52,054 nt of DNA from Candidatus Omnitrophota bacterium (GTDB lineage: Bacteria; Omnitrophota; Gorgyraeia; Gygaellales; Profunditerraquicolaceae). The first letter of the stretch is position 1, and each line of letters begins with the position of its first letter. A program made the position numbers and the translations under genes. The stretch is from NCBI GenBank assembly GCA_018897555.1, contig JAHIKK010000105.1, positions 1 through 52,054 on the forward strand. The letters are read 5' to 3'. Below are positions 42,542 to 50,417 of the stretch, piece after piece. The notes under the pieces were generated by a model. The model was given only the letters and a program-made list of their open reading frames with translations, did not search any database and was not told the origin of the DNA.

Positions 42542-43844
42542 TGTTGAATATTTGACCCGTGTCGAAGGGCATGGCAATATAGTGGTTAATGTTAAAGATG
42601 GAAAATTAGAAGAGTGCCGTCTTGATATTATTGAGAGCCCGCGATTTTTCGAAGGGATGCTGCGCGGCCGTTCAATTTTTGAGGCGCAGCATATTACTTC
42701 CCGTATCTGCGGCATCTGCGCTTGCGGCCATACCTTGGCTTCTATACAAGCTGCCGAGGATGCCTTAGGGTTTATTCCTTCAGAACAAACCATTAAGTTG
42801 CGCAAGCTTCTTTTGCATTTGGAGAATTTGGATAGCCATATTTTACATATTTATTTATTAGTTGCTCCGGATATTTTAGGGGTAAAGAGCTTTGTTCCTT
42901 TAATCCAAACGCATAATGTAGTTGTGCGCAGGGCGCTGCGGATGAAGAAGGCTTGTAATGATGCCTGCGATATCCTGGTGGGCAGGCACGTGCATCCGAT
43001 CTCTTGTATTGTCGGTGGTTTTACTAAGCTTCCGCGAGAAAAAGAATTAAATCGTATGCTGGAAATCTTAAATGGTTTGCGGCCGGATATGGAAGCAACT
43101 GTAGAATTAGCTAAAACTTTTGCCTTTCCGCAATTTAGCCGCGAAACCGAGTATGTAGGATTAGTTAATGATCATGGTGAATTCCCTATGTTATCAGGGG
43201 AAATAGGCTCAACGGATGGCTTACGTTTAAACAAAAAAGATTACCTCAAGCTTACTAATGAGTTTGTCGTCAGCCACTCCAGCGCTAAGTTTACTAAGGC
43301 CAGCCGGCAGTCTTATGCGGTGGGGGCGCTGGCGCGTTTTAATCTTAATTGCGATAAACTTCATCCTCAGGCTAAAGAATTAGCTAAAGTATTAGGAATG
43401 AAGCCTATAGTAGATAATCCTTATTTAAATACTGTTGCTCAGCTAATTGAGTGCGTGCATTCACTGGAGGAATCCATTGAGATTTTACAGGAATTTAAAA
43501 CCAAAGGCGTTGATTGTTCCCAGGAGATTGTCGTTGGCCTTAATGAAAAGGGCACTATCCCGGTTAAAGCGGGCAATGGCGTTGGCGCAGTTGAGGTTCC
43601 CAGAGGGATTTTATTTCATAACTATGAAATTGATAATAAAGGTAAAATTGTGAACGCGAATTGCATTATTCCTACCGGGCAAAATTTAAATAATATCGAA
43701 CTGGATATGGCGGCACTTGTTCCTCAGATTCTTGATAAGAGCCAAGAAGAGATCACTCTCCTTATGGAGATGCTTGTACGCGCCTACGATCCGTGTATTT
43801 CCTGCTCCGCGCATTTCCTAAATGTTAAATTTGTTGGACGCTAG
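42519..43844 (+). CDS. shyA: [NiFe] hydrogenase large (alpha) subunit
   Basis: A 441-residue catalytic subunit of a group 3b-like [NiFe] hydrogenase. The nickel ligands are in RICGICACGHT (N-terminal CxxC) and DPCISCSAHF (C-terminal CxxC); EYLTRVEGHGN is the usual N-terminal motif. A short tail after the last His (FLNVKFVGR) is the expected substrate of the protease encoded next. ATG 42519 overlaps the small-subunit gene by 23 bases; TTG 42516 is adjacent. The enzyme interconverts H2 with NAD(P)H. Group 3b assignment rests on the subunit set and motifs. Confidence 0.93.
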   Translation: MSKNIKVNVEYLTRVEGHGNIVVNVKDGKLEECRLDIIESPRFFEGMLRGRSIFEAQHITSRICGICACGHTLASIQAAEDALGFIPSEQTIKLRKLLLHLENLDSHILHIYLLVAPDILGVKSFVPLIQTHNVVVRRALRMKKACNDACDILVGRHVHPISCIVGGFTKLPREKELNRMLEILNGLRPDMEATVELAKTFAFPQFSRETEYVGLVNDHGEFPMLSGEIGSTDGLRLNKKDYLKLTNEFVVSHSSAKFTKASRQSYAVGALARFNLNCDKLHPQAKELAKVLGMKPIVDNPYLNTVAQLIECVHSLEESIEILQEFKTKGVDCSQEIVVGLNEKGTIPVKAGNGVGAVEVPRGILFHNYEIDNKGKIVNANCIIPTGQNLNNIELDMAALVPQILDKSQEEITLLMEMLVRAYDPCISCSAHFLNVKFVGR

Positions 43845-44310
43845 TTTAGCGAATTTCCTGACTCCCAAAGAATTTCCGCGCACGCTGATTATAACCGTAG
43901 GTAATTTTTCTCGCGCTGATGATGGCGTTGGCCCGTATATTGCCTCTGGTTTGAGGCAGAGTTCTCGGCTATCCGTGATTGACGCTGGATATACTCCGGA
44001 AAATATAATTGATGATGCGGTAAAGTTATCCGCGCAGAGGATTATTTTTATTGATGCCGCTGATTTTGGCGGCGCTTGCGGTGAGATACGCCTTATTGAT
44101 GGCGAGCATATTCCGGGGGTTTCTTTGAGCACACATAGCATTCCCTTGCCGGTGGTCAGCCGTATTTTGTATGAAGATACTAAGGCGAAGATTTATTTTA
44201 TCGGTATTCAGCCTAAGAGCGTAGAATATAAAGAAGGGCTTTCTGGCGAAGTAAAGTCTGCTGCCGATGCGCTGATTAGACATATTAATGAGGAATTTAA
44301 AGATGCATGA
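43822..44310 (+). CDS. hydrogenase maturation protease
   Basis: A 162-residue protein of the HycI/HyaD/HybD family, which removes the C-terminal tail of the [NiFe] large subunit after metal insertion. Family motifs are GNFSRADDGVGPYIA, VIDAGYTPE, FIDAADFGG and STHSIPLPVVSRIL with the nickel-sensing His. It overlaps the large-subunit gene by 23 bases, which is a tight coupling of enzyme and protease. The small HypA-like gene overlaps its end. Confidence 0.9.
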   Translation: MLNLLDASLANFLTPKEFPRTLIITVGNFSRADDGVGPYIASGLRQSSRLSVIDAGYTPENIIDDAVKLSAQRIIFIDAADFGGACGEIRLIDGEHIPGVSLSTHSIPLPVVSRILYEDTKAKIYFIGIQPKSVEYKEGLSGEVKSAADALIRHINEEFKDA

Positions 44311-44548
44311 GATTCATTTTCTTGAGGATTTATTTAAGGATATCACACATCATCTTAAGCTGCATAATGCCAGGAATGTAACACGGGTATTTTTGGAATT
44401 AGGGGAATGGACTGAAATTAATGAGGAATCTCTGAAGTTTTTCTTTAAAGAAAAGGCTAAAAATTCGCCGCTTCAAGAGGCTGAATTCTGCATAAAACAT
44501 ATCCCAGAGCAGCGCGTTTTACGCCTGGTTTCTTTTGATTGTGATTAA
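44303..44548 (+). CDS. hypA: HypA-like nickel chaperone lacking the zinc-binding loop
   Basis: An 81-residue protein starting MHEIHFLEDLFKDI. Met1-His2-Glu3, the nickel site of HypA, is conserved, and VTRVFLELGEWTEINEESLK follows the HypA pattern. A normal HypA is about 113 residues and has a zinc loop with two C-x-x-C motifs. Here that loop is missing: the sequence goes from FCIKHIPEQ straight to RVLRLVSFDCD, which resembles the last strand of HypA. So this is a shortened HypA, not a simple truncation. It overlaps the protease gene by 8 bases. It may still deliver nickel. Confidence 0.72.
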   Translation: MHEIHFLEDLFKDITHHLKLHNARNVTRVFLELGEWTEINEESLKFFFKEKAKNSPLQEAEFCIKHIPEQRVLRLVSFDCD

Positions 44549-44577
44549 GTTGGCAACTTTCTCTAACTACTATTTGT

Positions 44578-45876
44578 ATGTGTTATGCTATTCCGGGAAA
44601 AATAGAGGCGTTTGATAATAAGCTGGTGGTGGTAGACTACTTCGGCGAGAAGAGGAAGGCCTATAACGAACTGGATGGTTTGTCTATCGGTGATTATATC
44701 TATGCCCAGGGCGGTTATGCAATTGCGAAAATTCCGGAAGATGAGGCCAAAAGCATTCTGGCTGTTTGGAAGGAGACTTTTTTTGATCTGCAGGAGGTTG
44801 ACCTCAAACTTTCCCGCCTTAACCTTAATCAGGAATCTGTTTCTAAGGAATTTTTGAGGATATTGGATAATGCCGCAGAAGGCAGGGAGCTCTCCCGGGA
44901 GGATCTGCGGGTTCTGATTAAAGAAAAAAATAAACCGGCCTTAGAACTTCTTTTTAAAACAGCTAATTTCTTGCGCCAGAAACATCATAAGAACTCTTGC
45001 TGCGTGCACGGGATTATCGAGATTTCAAATTATTGCCGCTGTGCTTGCGCTTATTGCGGTATTGCTGAGGGCAATAAGCAGATTACCCGCTACCGGATGA
45101 GCCAAAAAGAAATTCTTGAAGCTGCGCGCCAAGCAATAGAAGAGCACGGTTTTAAGACGCTTTTATTGCAGTCCGGTGAAGATAGCGGTTATAGGATAGA
45201 AGAACTTGCCGAGATTGTGCGTCAGATTAAAGCAAATTGGCCGGCTCTAATTTTTATTAGTTTTGGAGAAGTAGGGTTGGATAACCTTAAACTTCTCTAT
45301 GCTGCCGGCGCGCGGGGATTGCTTTTGCGGTTTGAAACATCCAACCCCAAGCTCTATAAACAGGTCACTGCAGGTAAAGATCTTTCCAGCCGGATCGCGC
45401 ATTTAAAGGAAGCTTACGCATTGGGTTATATGATTGTTACCGGCAGCCTGATCGGGTTACCGCAACAAAGCGAAGAAGATATTTTAAATGACATTCTTTT
45501 GGCTAAAGAATTACATGCCGAAATGTATAGCTTCGGCCCGTTTATCAGCCATCCGCAAACGCCGTTTGCCAATAACCCATCCGCCTCAGCAGAAATTATC
45601 CTTAAAGTTATTGCTCTGACGCGTATAATTGACCCCGCTCATGCTAAAATTCTGGTGACTACGGCTTTAGAGACAATTAATCCTGATGCCAGGAGAGAGG
45701 CGCTTCTTGCCGGAGCAAATTCAGTGATGTTAAATGTAACTCCGGTTAAATATCGCCCATTTTATAGTATTTATCCTTCACGCGCTCATGAAAAAGAGAG
45801 CATCGAAGTTCAAATTAAAGATACTATCGGGCTGCTTATGTCTTTAGGCCGTTCACCTGCGGATTTAAGTGTATAA
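44578..45876 (+). CDS. HypC-HydE fusion: [NiFe] maturation chaperone joined to radical-SAM HydE
   Basis: A 432-residue fusion. Residues 1 to about 70 are HypC-like (MCYAIPGKIEAF, then GLSIGDYIYAQGGYAI and KIPEDEAK) with essential Cys2; the conserved His of the VH-x-G-F-A motif is Gln44. After a linker of about 40 helical residues comes a HydE-type radical-SAM domain (about 110-432). It holds the cluster motif C153-x3-C157-x2-C160 in SNYCRCACAYCG, LLLQSGEDSGY, RFETSNPKLYKQV, TGSLIGLPQQSEED and FGPFISHPQTPF. HypC carries Fe-(CN)2CO in [NiFe] maturation, while HydE acts in [FeFe] H-cluster assembly. The start is fixed by MC at residues 1-2 although no ribosome site is visible. Confidence 0.88.
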   Translation: MCYAIPGKIEAFDNKLVVVDYFGEKRKAYNELDGLSIGDYIYAQGGYAIAKIPEDEAKSILAVWKETFFDLQEVDLKLSRLNLNQESVSKEFLRILDNAAEGRELSREDLRVLIKEKNKPALELLFKTANFLRQKHHKNSCCVHGIIEISNYCRCACAYCGIAEGNKQITRYRMSQKEILEAARQAIEEHGFKTLLLQSGEDSGYRIEELAEIVRQIKANWPALIFISFGEVGLDNLKLLYAAGARGLLLRFETSNPKLYKQVTAGKDLSSRIAHLKEAYALGYMIVTGSLIGLPQQSEEDILNDILLAKELHAEMYSFGPFISHPQTPFANNPSASAEIILKVIALTRIIDPAHAKILVTTALETINPDARREALLAGANSVMLNVTPVKYRPFYSIYPSRAHEKESIEVQIKDTIGLLMSLGRSPADLSV

Positions 45877-45925
45877 ATACAGCAGAGAGCAGTTAGTAGG
45901 CAGGTAGTTAGAATTTAGGAAAAAT

Positions 45926-46558
45926 ATGAAAACGAATAAACTTTGTATAATGCGGCTTTCTAAATACAAGAGCGCGCTTTATCGCCTTAAGTCACTGGGT
46001 TTCGTGCGGATTTTTTCGGATAATTTAGCTGATGCCGTAGAGGTAACTTCCTCTCAGGTGCGCAAGGATTTTTCTATTTTTGATATTTCGGGAAATAAGC
46101 GCGGCGGCTATAAGATTGATGAGCTGATTGAAAAGATCAATACTATTCTGGGCAAAGATGAATTGCAGAAAGTGGTGATTATCGGCGTAGGCAAGCTGGG
46201 ATCCGCTCTGATGCATTATCCGGGTTTTGAAAAAGAAGGAATAAAAATTGTCGCGGCTTTTGATATAGACGCGTTAAAATTCAAACATAAAGAGAAAACT
46301 CCTGTTCTTCCTTTAGAGGAACTGCCGGAGTTTGTGCGTAAGAACAATATTAAGATCGGGATTATTACGGTTCCGGCTACCTCCGCCCAGCAGGTAGTTG
46401 AGATTATGCTCTCGGCAGGGATTAAGGGTGTATTAAATTTTGCCCCGATACAACTGCGGGGAAACGATGATTGCCAGATAAACAATGTGAATCTGGAGGT
46501 AGAACTGGAAAACCTTATTTATTTCGTGAATGTCTTAATTAAGACCAAAGGAAAATAA
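45926..46558 (+). CDS. rex: redox-sensing repressor Rex
   Basis: A 210-residue Rex. The N-terminal winged helix (about residues 8-75) includes SSQVRKDFS and the C-terminal Rossmann domain has VVIIGVGKLGSAL for NAD(H), followed by VAAFDID and GIITVPATSAQQVVEIML. Rex leaves DNA when NADH binds, so its targets rise when NADH/NAD+ is high. A matching operator is on the promoter of this operon, implying feedback on its own gene. It lies between the HypC-HydE fusion and HydG. Confidence 0.93.
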   Translation: MKTNKLCIMRLSKYKSALYRLKSLGFVRIFSDNLADAVEVTSSQVRKDFSIFDISGNKRGGYKIDELIEKINTILGKDELQKVVIIGVGKLGSALMHYPGFEKEGIKIVAAFDIDALKFKHKEKTPVLPLEELPEFVRKNNIKIGIITVPATSAQQVVEIMLSAGIKGVLNFAPIQLRGNDDCQINNVNLEVELENLIYFVNVLIKTKGK

Positions 46559-46575
46559 GCAGTAAAGAGCCTAAA

Positions 46576-48015
46576 ATGAAGCAGATTAATGCAGAGAAAA
46601 TTCATAACTTATTATTGCCCGCCGCAGAAGCGGATCGCCGCAAAATTGACGGGATTATCAATAAAAGCAAATCCTTAAAAAGGCTTACGCTGGAAGAATC
46701 CGCAACCCTGCTGGCAGTTCAGGATGTCGGTTCTCTGGAAAAAATATTTGCCGCGGCTAGTTTTGTGAAAGAGAAAATTTATGGTAAGCGGGTAGTTTTA
46801 TTTGCTCCGCTTTACATCAGTAATTTCTGCTGTAATAATTGTGCCTATTGTTCTTTTAAATCCGATAATCAAGCACTCCAGCGTAAGGCCTTGGATCCCG
46901 GCGAAATTAAACAGCAGGCTGAATGGCTGCTTGCGCGCGGGCACAAACGCATACTCATGGTTGCCGGAGAAAGCGCGCCGGATGAAAAAAGTAATATTGA
47001 TTATTATACTGAAAGTATTGCTTCAATTTACGCCGCGGATTTTAAGGGCAATAAAATTAAGCGGGTTAATGTTAACTGCGCGCCGTTGAGTGAGAGCGAA
47101 TTCAAGGAACTTAAAAATTCCGGCATAGGGACTTACCAGCTTTTTCAGGAAACCTATCATGAAGAAACTTATCGCCAAGTGCATCCTAGCGGCCCCAAGA
47201 GCGATCCGGACAATAGGCTTGATGCCCTTAACCGCGCTTTTTCCGCCGGCATTGACGATATCGGTATCGGCGTTCTTTACGGCCTCTATGATTATAAATT
47301 CGAGACTCTGGCGATGCTGAGCCATATTCAATATCTGGAAAAAAGATTCAATGTCGGGCCGCATACAATTTCGGTGCCGCGGATTGAACCGGCAGGAGGC
47401 GCGGAATTTTCGCTTCATCCGCCGCATCAATTAAGTGATAATGATTTTAAAAAATTAATAGCGGTGCTGCGGCTTTCTGTGCCTTACACCGGGATAATTC
47501 TATCCACCCGGGAAGAGGCGTTCTTGCGGGATGAGCTTTTATCATTGGGGGTTTCTCAGATCAGCGCTGAATCCCATACTGCGCCCGGAGGGTATGCATC
47601 GGGAACACCCCGCGCTAAACGGAATTGCGCGGGTGTTCCGCATCCTGCGGAAGAAAGTAGGCAAAATAGCGCGACACAGTTTGATGTCGCGGATCACCGG
47701 AGCCTGGATGAGGTTGTCGCGGCTTTGATTGAAAAGGGCTTTATTCCCAGTTTTTGCGCTGCTTGTTATCGCAAACAGAGGACGGGTGAGGCTTTTATGA
47801 ATTTGGCCAAGCCCGGGACGATTAAGGGAAAATGCAGCTTAAACGCTCTGGTGACTTTGCAGGAATACCTGTTAGATTTCGCGTCGGATAAAGTCAAGGT
47901 ATCCGGAGAACGCTTGATTAATCGATTAAGCCGGGAATTAAGCGCAAACGATCAAGAGCTGCTTAAAAATATTTTCACGCATATTGATTGCGGGGCGCGG
48001 GATGAATTTGTTTGA
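46576..48015 (+). CDS. hydG: radical-SAM tyrosine lyase HydG ([FeFe] hydrogenase maturase type)
   Basis: A 479-residue HydG, which splits tyrosine to give CO and cyanide bound to iron. The SAM cluster motif is C85-x3-C89-x2-C92 (SNFCCNNCAYCSF); TYQLFQETYHEETYRQVHPS and GIGVLYGLYDYKFE follow. The second cluster motif C394-x2-C397-x22-C420 is the HydG hallmark, so it is not plain ThiH. Between GGYA and QFDVADHRSLDEV there are about 20 extra residues encoded by a palindrome (47602-47639). Its neighbours are Rex and NfnA, in a [NiFe] operon with no HydF or [FeFe] HydA in view. Confidence 0.92.
   Translation: MKQINAEKIHNLLLPAAEADRRKIDGIINKSKSLKRLTLEESATLLAVQDVGSLEKIFAAASFVKEKIYGKRVVLFAPLYISNFCCNNCAYCSFKSDNQALQRKALDPGEIKQQAEWLLARGHKRILMVAGESAPDEKSNIDYYTESIASIYAADFKGNKIKRVNVNCAPLSESEFKELKNSGIGTYQLFQETYHEETYRQVHPSGPKSDPDNRLDALNRAFSAGIDDIGIGVLYGLYDYKFETLAMLSHIQYLEKRFNVGPHTISVPRIEPAGGAEFSLHPPHQLSDNDFKKLIAVLRLSVPYTGIILSTREEAFLRDELLSLGVSQISAESHTAPGGYASGTPRAKRNCAGVPHPAEESRQNSATQFDVADHRSLDEVVAALIEKGFIPSFCAACYRKQRTGEAFMNLAKPGTIKGKCSLNALVTLQEYLLDFASDKVKVSGERLINRLSRELSANDQELLKNIFTHIDCGARDEFV
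47602..47639. repeat. palindrome inserted in frame inside hydG
   Basis: GGAACACCCCGCGC (47602-47615) pairs with GCGCGGGTGTTCC (47627-47639) with one bulged C and an 11-base loop. It encodes residues that interrupt the conserved GGY ... SSQF-type segment of HydG. Confidence 0.8.
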
Positions 48016-48059
48016 TTTTATTTGGGATTATTGTTTTAAGGGATTATAATGATTAGACG

Positions 48060-48890
48060 ATGAAGATATTAGGGAAAAGTATATTAGCGGATGCCGGCGG
48101 TTTAAGGATCATCAGTTTGGATATTTTTGCTCCTGAAATTGCGCTTAAGGTTAAAGCCGGGCAATTTGTTGTGCTCATTCCCACGGCTAAAGGGGAAAGG
48201 ATACCTTTAACCGTTGTAAATAGCGATAAACAAAGCGGCAAGATTAGTTTAGTCTTCCAGGAAACAGGATTAACTACCAGAATTTTAGGGGCCATGGAGC
48301 CGGGGGATGTGCTTTATGCTTTAGCCGGGCCCCTGGGCCAGCCCACCCGGATTAGTAATTTTGGAAAAGTAATACTGGTGGGCGGGGGCGTGGGGATCGC
48401 GGAGATTTATCCTGTTGCCTGCGCAATGCGGGAAGCGGGGAATAATCTTACGGTGATCCTGGGCGCGAAAAATAAAAACTTTTTGATACTCGCGTCAGAA
48501 ATTAAGGCCATAGCCCAGGATTATTACTGCCTGACTGATGATGGCTCAAGCGGTGAACAAGGCTTAACTACCGATAAACTTAACGCTTTGCTGAGTAAGG
48601 GTAAATATGATTTGGTTTATGCGGTGGGGCCGATACCGATGATGAGAGAAGCAGCCCGGATCACGCGGGATTTTTCCGTAAACACCGTAGTTTCGCTTAA
48701 CGCGTTAATGGTTGACGCCACCGGTATGTGCGGTTGTTGCCGGGTAACAGTTGCCGGAGGAGTAAAATTTAGTTGTATTGACGGCCCGGAGTTTCCGGCA
48801 AATGATATTGATTGGGATGAACTGGAAAAAAGAAATTCCATGTATCTGGATAAAGAGAAGCATATCTGTAAATTGAAGAATGTTTCTTAA
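48060..48890 (+). CDS. nfnA: NfnA-type FAD/NAD-binding subunit (ferredoxin-NADP reductase alpha)
   Basis: A 276-residue flavoprotein of the NfnA/SudB/PyrK type. The FAD region holds ERIPLTVVN, the nucleotide site is LVGGGVGIAEIYPVACAM and the C-terminal 2Fe-2S motif is MCGCCRVTVAGGVKFSCIDGP (written here as its key residues Cys-x-Cys-Cys then Cys). In NfnAB it takes NADH electrons in flavin-based electron bifurcation between ferredoxin, NADH and NADPH. It follows hydG after 44 bases and precedes nfnB, separated by a palindrome of family C. Confidence 0.88.
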   Translation: MKILGKSILADAGGLRIISLDIFAPEIALKVKAGQFVVLIPTAKGERIPLTVVNSDKQSGKISLVFQETGLTTRILGAMEPGDVLYALAGPLGQPTRISNFGKVILVGGGVGIAEIYPVACAMREAGNNLTVILGAKNKNFLILASEIKAIAQDYYCLTDDGSSGEQGLTTDKLNALLSKGKYDLVYAVGPIPMMREAARITRDFSVNTVVSLNALMVDATGMCGCCRVTVAGGVKFSCIDGPEFPANDIDWDELEKRNSMYLDKEKHICKLKNVS

Positions 48891-48892
48891 TT

Positions 48893-48943
48893 GTCACTCC
48901 CGCGGAAGCGGGAGTCTTAGATCCCCGTTTTCACGGGGATGAC
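48893..48943. repeat. dispersed palindrome family C, copy 2
   Basis: GTCACTCCCGC ... ACGGGGATGAC unit of 51 bases with two hairpins, related to the one at 23186-23234. It fills the nfnA-nfnB gap and contributes an in-frame ATG (48939) just before the preferred nfnB start. Confidence 0.85.
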
Positions 48944-48950
48944 CCTGATT

Positions 48951-50363
48951 ATGAAAAAAGAACCCATTGAAGCAAAAGAGTTAGCTGTTGATAAAAGGAT
49001 AAGCGGATTCGAGGAAGTAGTATTAGGATATTCGGAAAAGGAGGCTTTAGCTGAGAGCTTCCGTTGTATCCAATGTAAAAATCCCACCTGTATTTCGGGT
49101 TGCCCGGTAAATATCAATATTAAAGAGTTTATCCTTCAGGTTACCCGGAAAGATTATGCCGGGGCTTATTTTACTATCCGTAAAACGAATAATTTTCCTT
49201 CGATCTGCGGCCGGGTCTGCCCGGCGGAATACCAATGCCGCAAGGCTTGTGTGTTGGATAAAAGCAAATTCGCCTATTGCAGCCCCGAGGCAATCAATAT
49301 CCATTTTTTGGAGAGGTTTGTCGGCGACTATGGAATGCGCAATAACTTAGAGGCACCGATAGAAAAAGATACCAAGTCATCAAAGACAAAAGTAGCGGTG
49401 GTTGGCAGCGGACCGGCAGGGTTATGCTATGCTGGTGAATTAGCCAGAAAAGGGGCAGCGGTAGTTGTTTTTGAAGGCCTGCAGAGTTGCGGCGGAGTTT
49501 TAAGGTATGGCATCCCGAATTTTCGCTTGCCGCGGGAAATCCTTGATTATGAAATTAATTATTTGGCTAAGTTAGGGGTAGAATTTAAAACTAATGTTCT
49601 GGTAGGTAAGACCGTCTCTCTGGATGAATTATTTCAACAGGGGTTTAGCCGGATCTTCCTGGGGTTAGGAGCCGGAGTGCCGTCATTTTTGGGTATCAAG
49701 GGAGAGAACCTCTGCAATGTTTATTCGGCTAATGAATTTTTAACCCGGATTAACTTAATGTCCGCGCATAAATTTCCGGAGTATCATACTCCGGTAAATA
49801 TCGGAGAACATATTTTGATTATCGGAGGAGGAAATACGGCGATGGATGCCGCGCGCAGCGCTTTACGTTTGCAGAATATGCGCGGCTTAAAACCTGATGT
49901 CCGCATAATTTATCGGCGTACAGAATTAGAGCTTCCGGCGCGCAGGCTGGAGATTGAACATGCCAAAGAAGAAGGGATAAAATTTGAGTTTTTAGCCCAG
50001 CCCAAAGAATTTAAGGGGAATGATCAGGGGTTTGTCCGAAAATTAATTTGCCTTAGATCTGAGCTGGCAGAACCGGATAGCTCAGGCAGAAGAAGGCCGG
50101 TAGTGATTAAAGAAAGTGAATTTGAACTTGATTGTGATTTATGCGTGATGGCCGTGGGCTTAAAAGCAAATCAGCTTTTAATTAAGGCTACGCCTGAGTT
50201 GAAAACAAACCAGGATGCGGATATTATCGTTAATCCTGAAAGTATGGAGAGTTCAATTAAAGGGGTTTATGCGGGCGGGGATATTGTCGGGGGAGAAGGT
50301 ACAATTATTGAGGCGATGGGCATGGCCAAGAAAGCCGCCCGGTCGATTATTGATAATACTTGA
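48951..50363 (+). CDS. nfnB: NfnB-type glutamate-synthase-like oxidoreductase subunit
   Basis: A 470-residue flavoprotein homologous to GltD. It has N-terminal 4Fe-4S cysteines (CIQCKNPTCISGCPVNINIK and CGRVCPAEYQCRKACV), an FAD motif (VAVVGSGPAGLCYAGELARK) and an NADPH motif (ILIIGGGNTAMDAARSALRL). With NfnA it forms a complex linking ferredoxin, NADH and NADPH. Placement after nfnA rather than beside a gltB supports NfnB over a second GltD. ATG 48951 was chosen because ATG 48939 lies within a palindromic repeat. Electron bifurcation is inferred from homology. Confidence 0.9.
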   Translation: MKKEPIEAKELAVDKRISGFEEVVLGYSEKEALAESFRCIQCKNPTCISGCPVNINIKEFILQVTRKDYAGAYFTIRKTNNFPSICGRVCPAEYQCRKACVLDKSKFAYCSPEAINIHFLERFVGDYGMRNNLEAPIEKDTKSSKTKVAVVGSGPAGLCYAGELARKGAAVVVFEGLQSCGGVLRYGIPNFRLPREILDYEINYLAKLGVEFKTNVLVGKTVSLDELFQQGFSRIFLGLGAGVPSFLGIKGENLCNVYSANEFLTRINLMSAHKFPEYHTPVNIGEHILIIGGGNTAMDAARSALRLQNMRGLKPDVRIIYRRTELELPARRLEIEHAKEEGIKFEFLAQPKEFKGNDQGFVRKLICLRSELAEPDSSGRRRPVVIKESEFELDCDLCVMAVGLKANQLLIKATPELKTNQDADIIVNPESMESSIKGVYAGGDIVGGEGTIIEAMGMAKKAARSIIDNT

Positions 50364-50387
50364 CATTTTTGTTTTGAGTATTATTAT
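50360..50387 (+). promoter_or_regulatory. promoter of the terminal glutamate-synthase-like gene
   Basis: TTGACA (50360-50365) overlapping the nfnB stop, 16-base spacer and TATTAT (50382-50387); TATGAT three bases on is an alternative -10. Confidence 0.65.
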
Positions 50388-50417
50388 GATAATCATACAA
50401 TTTAGACACTCCATAAA

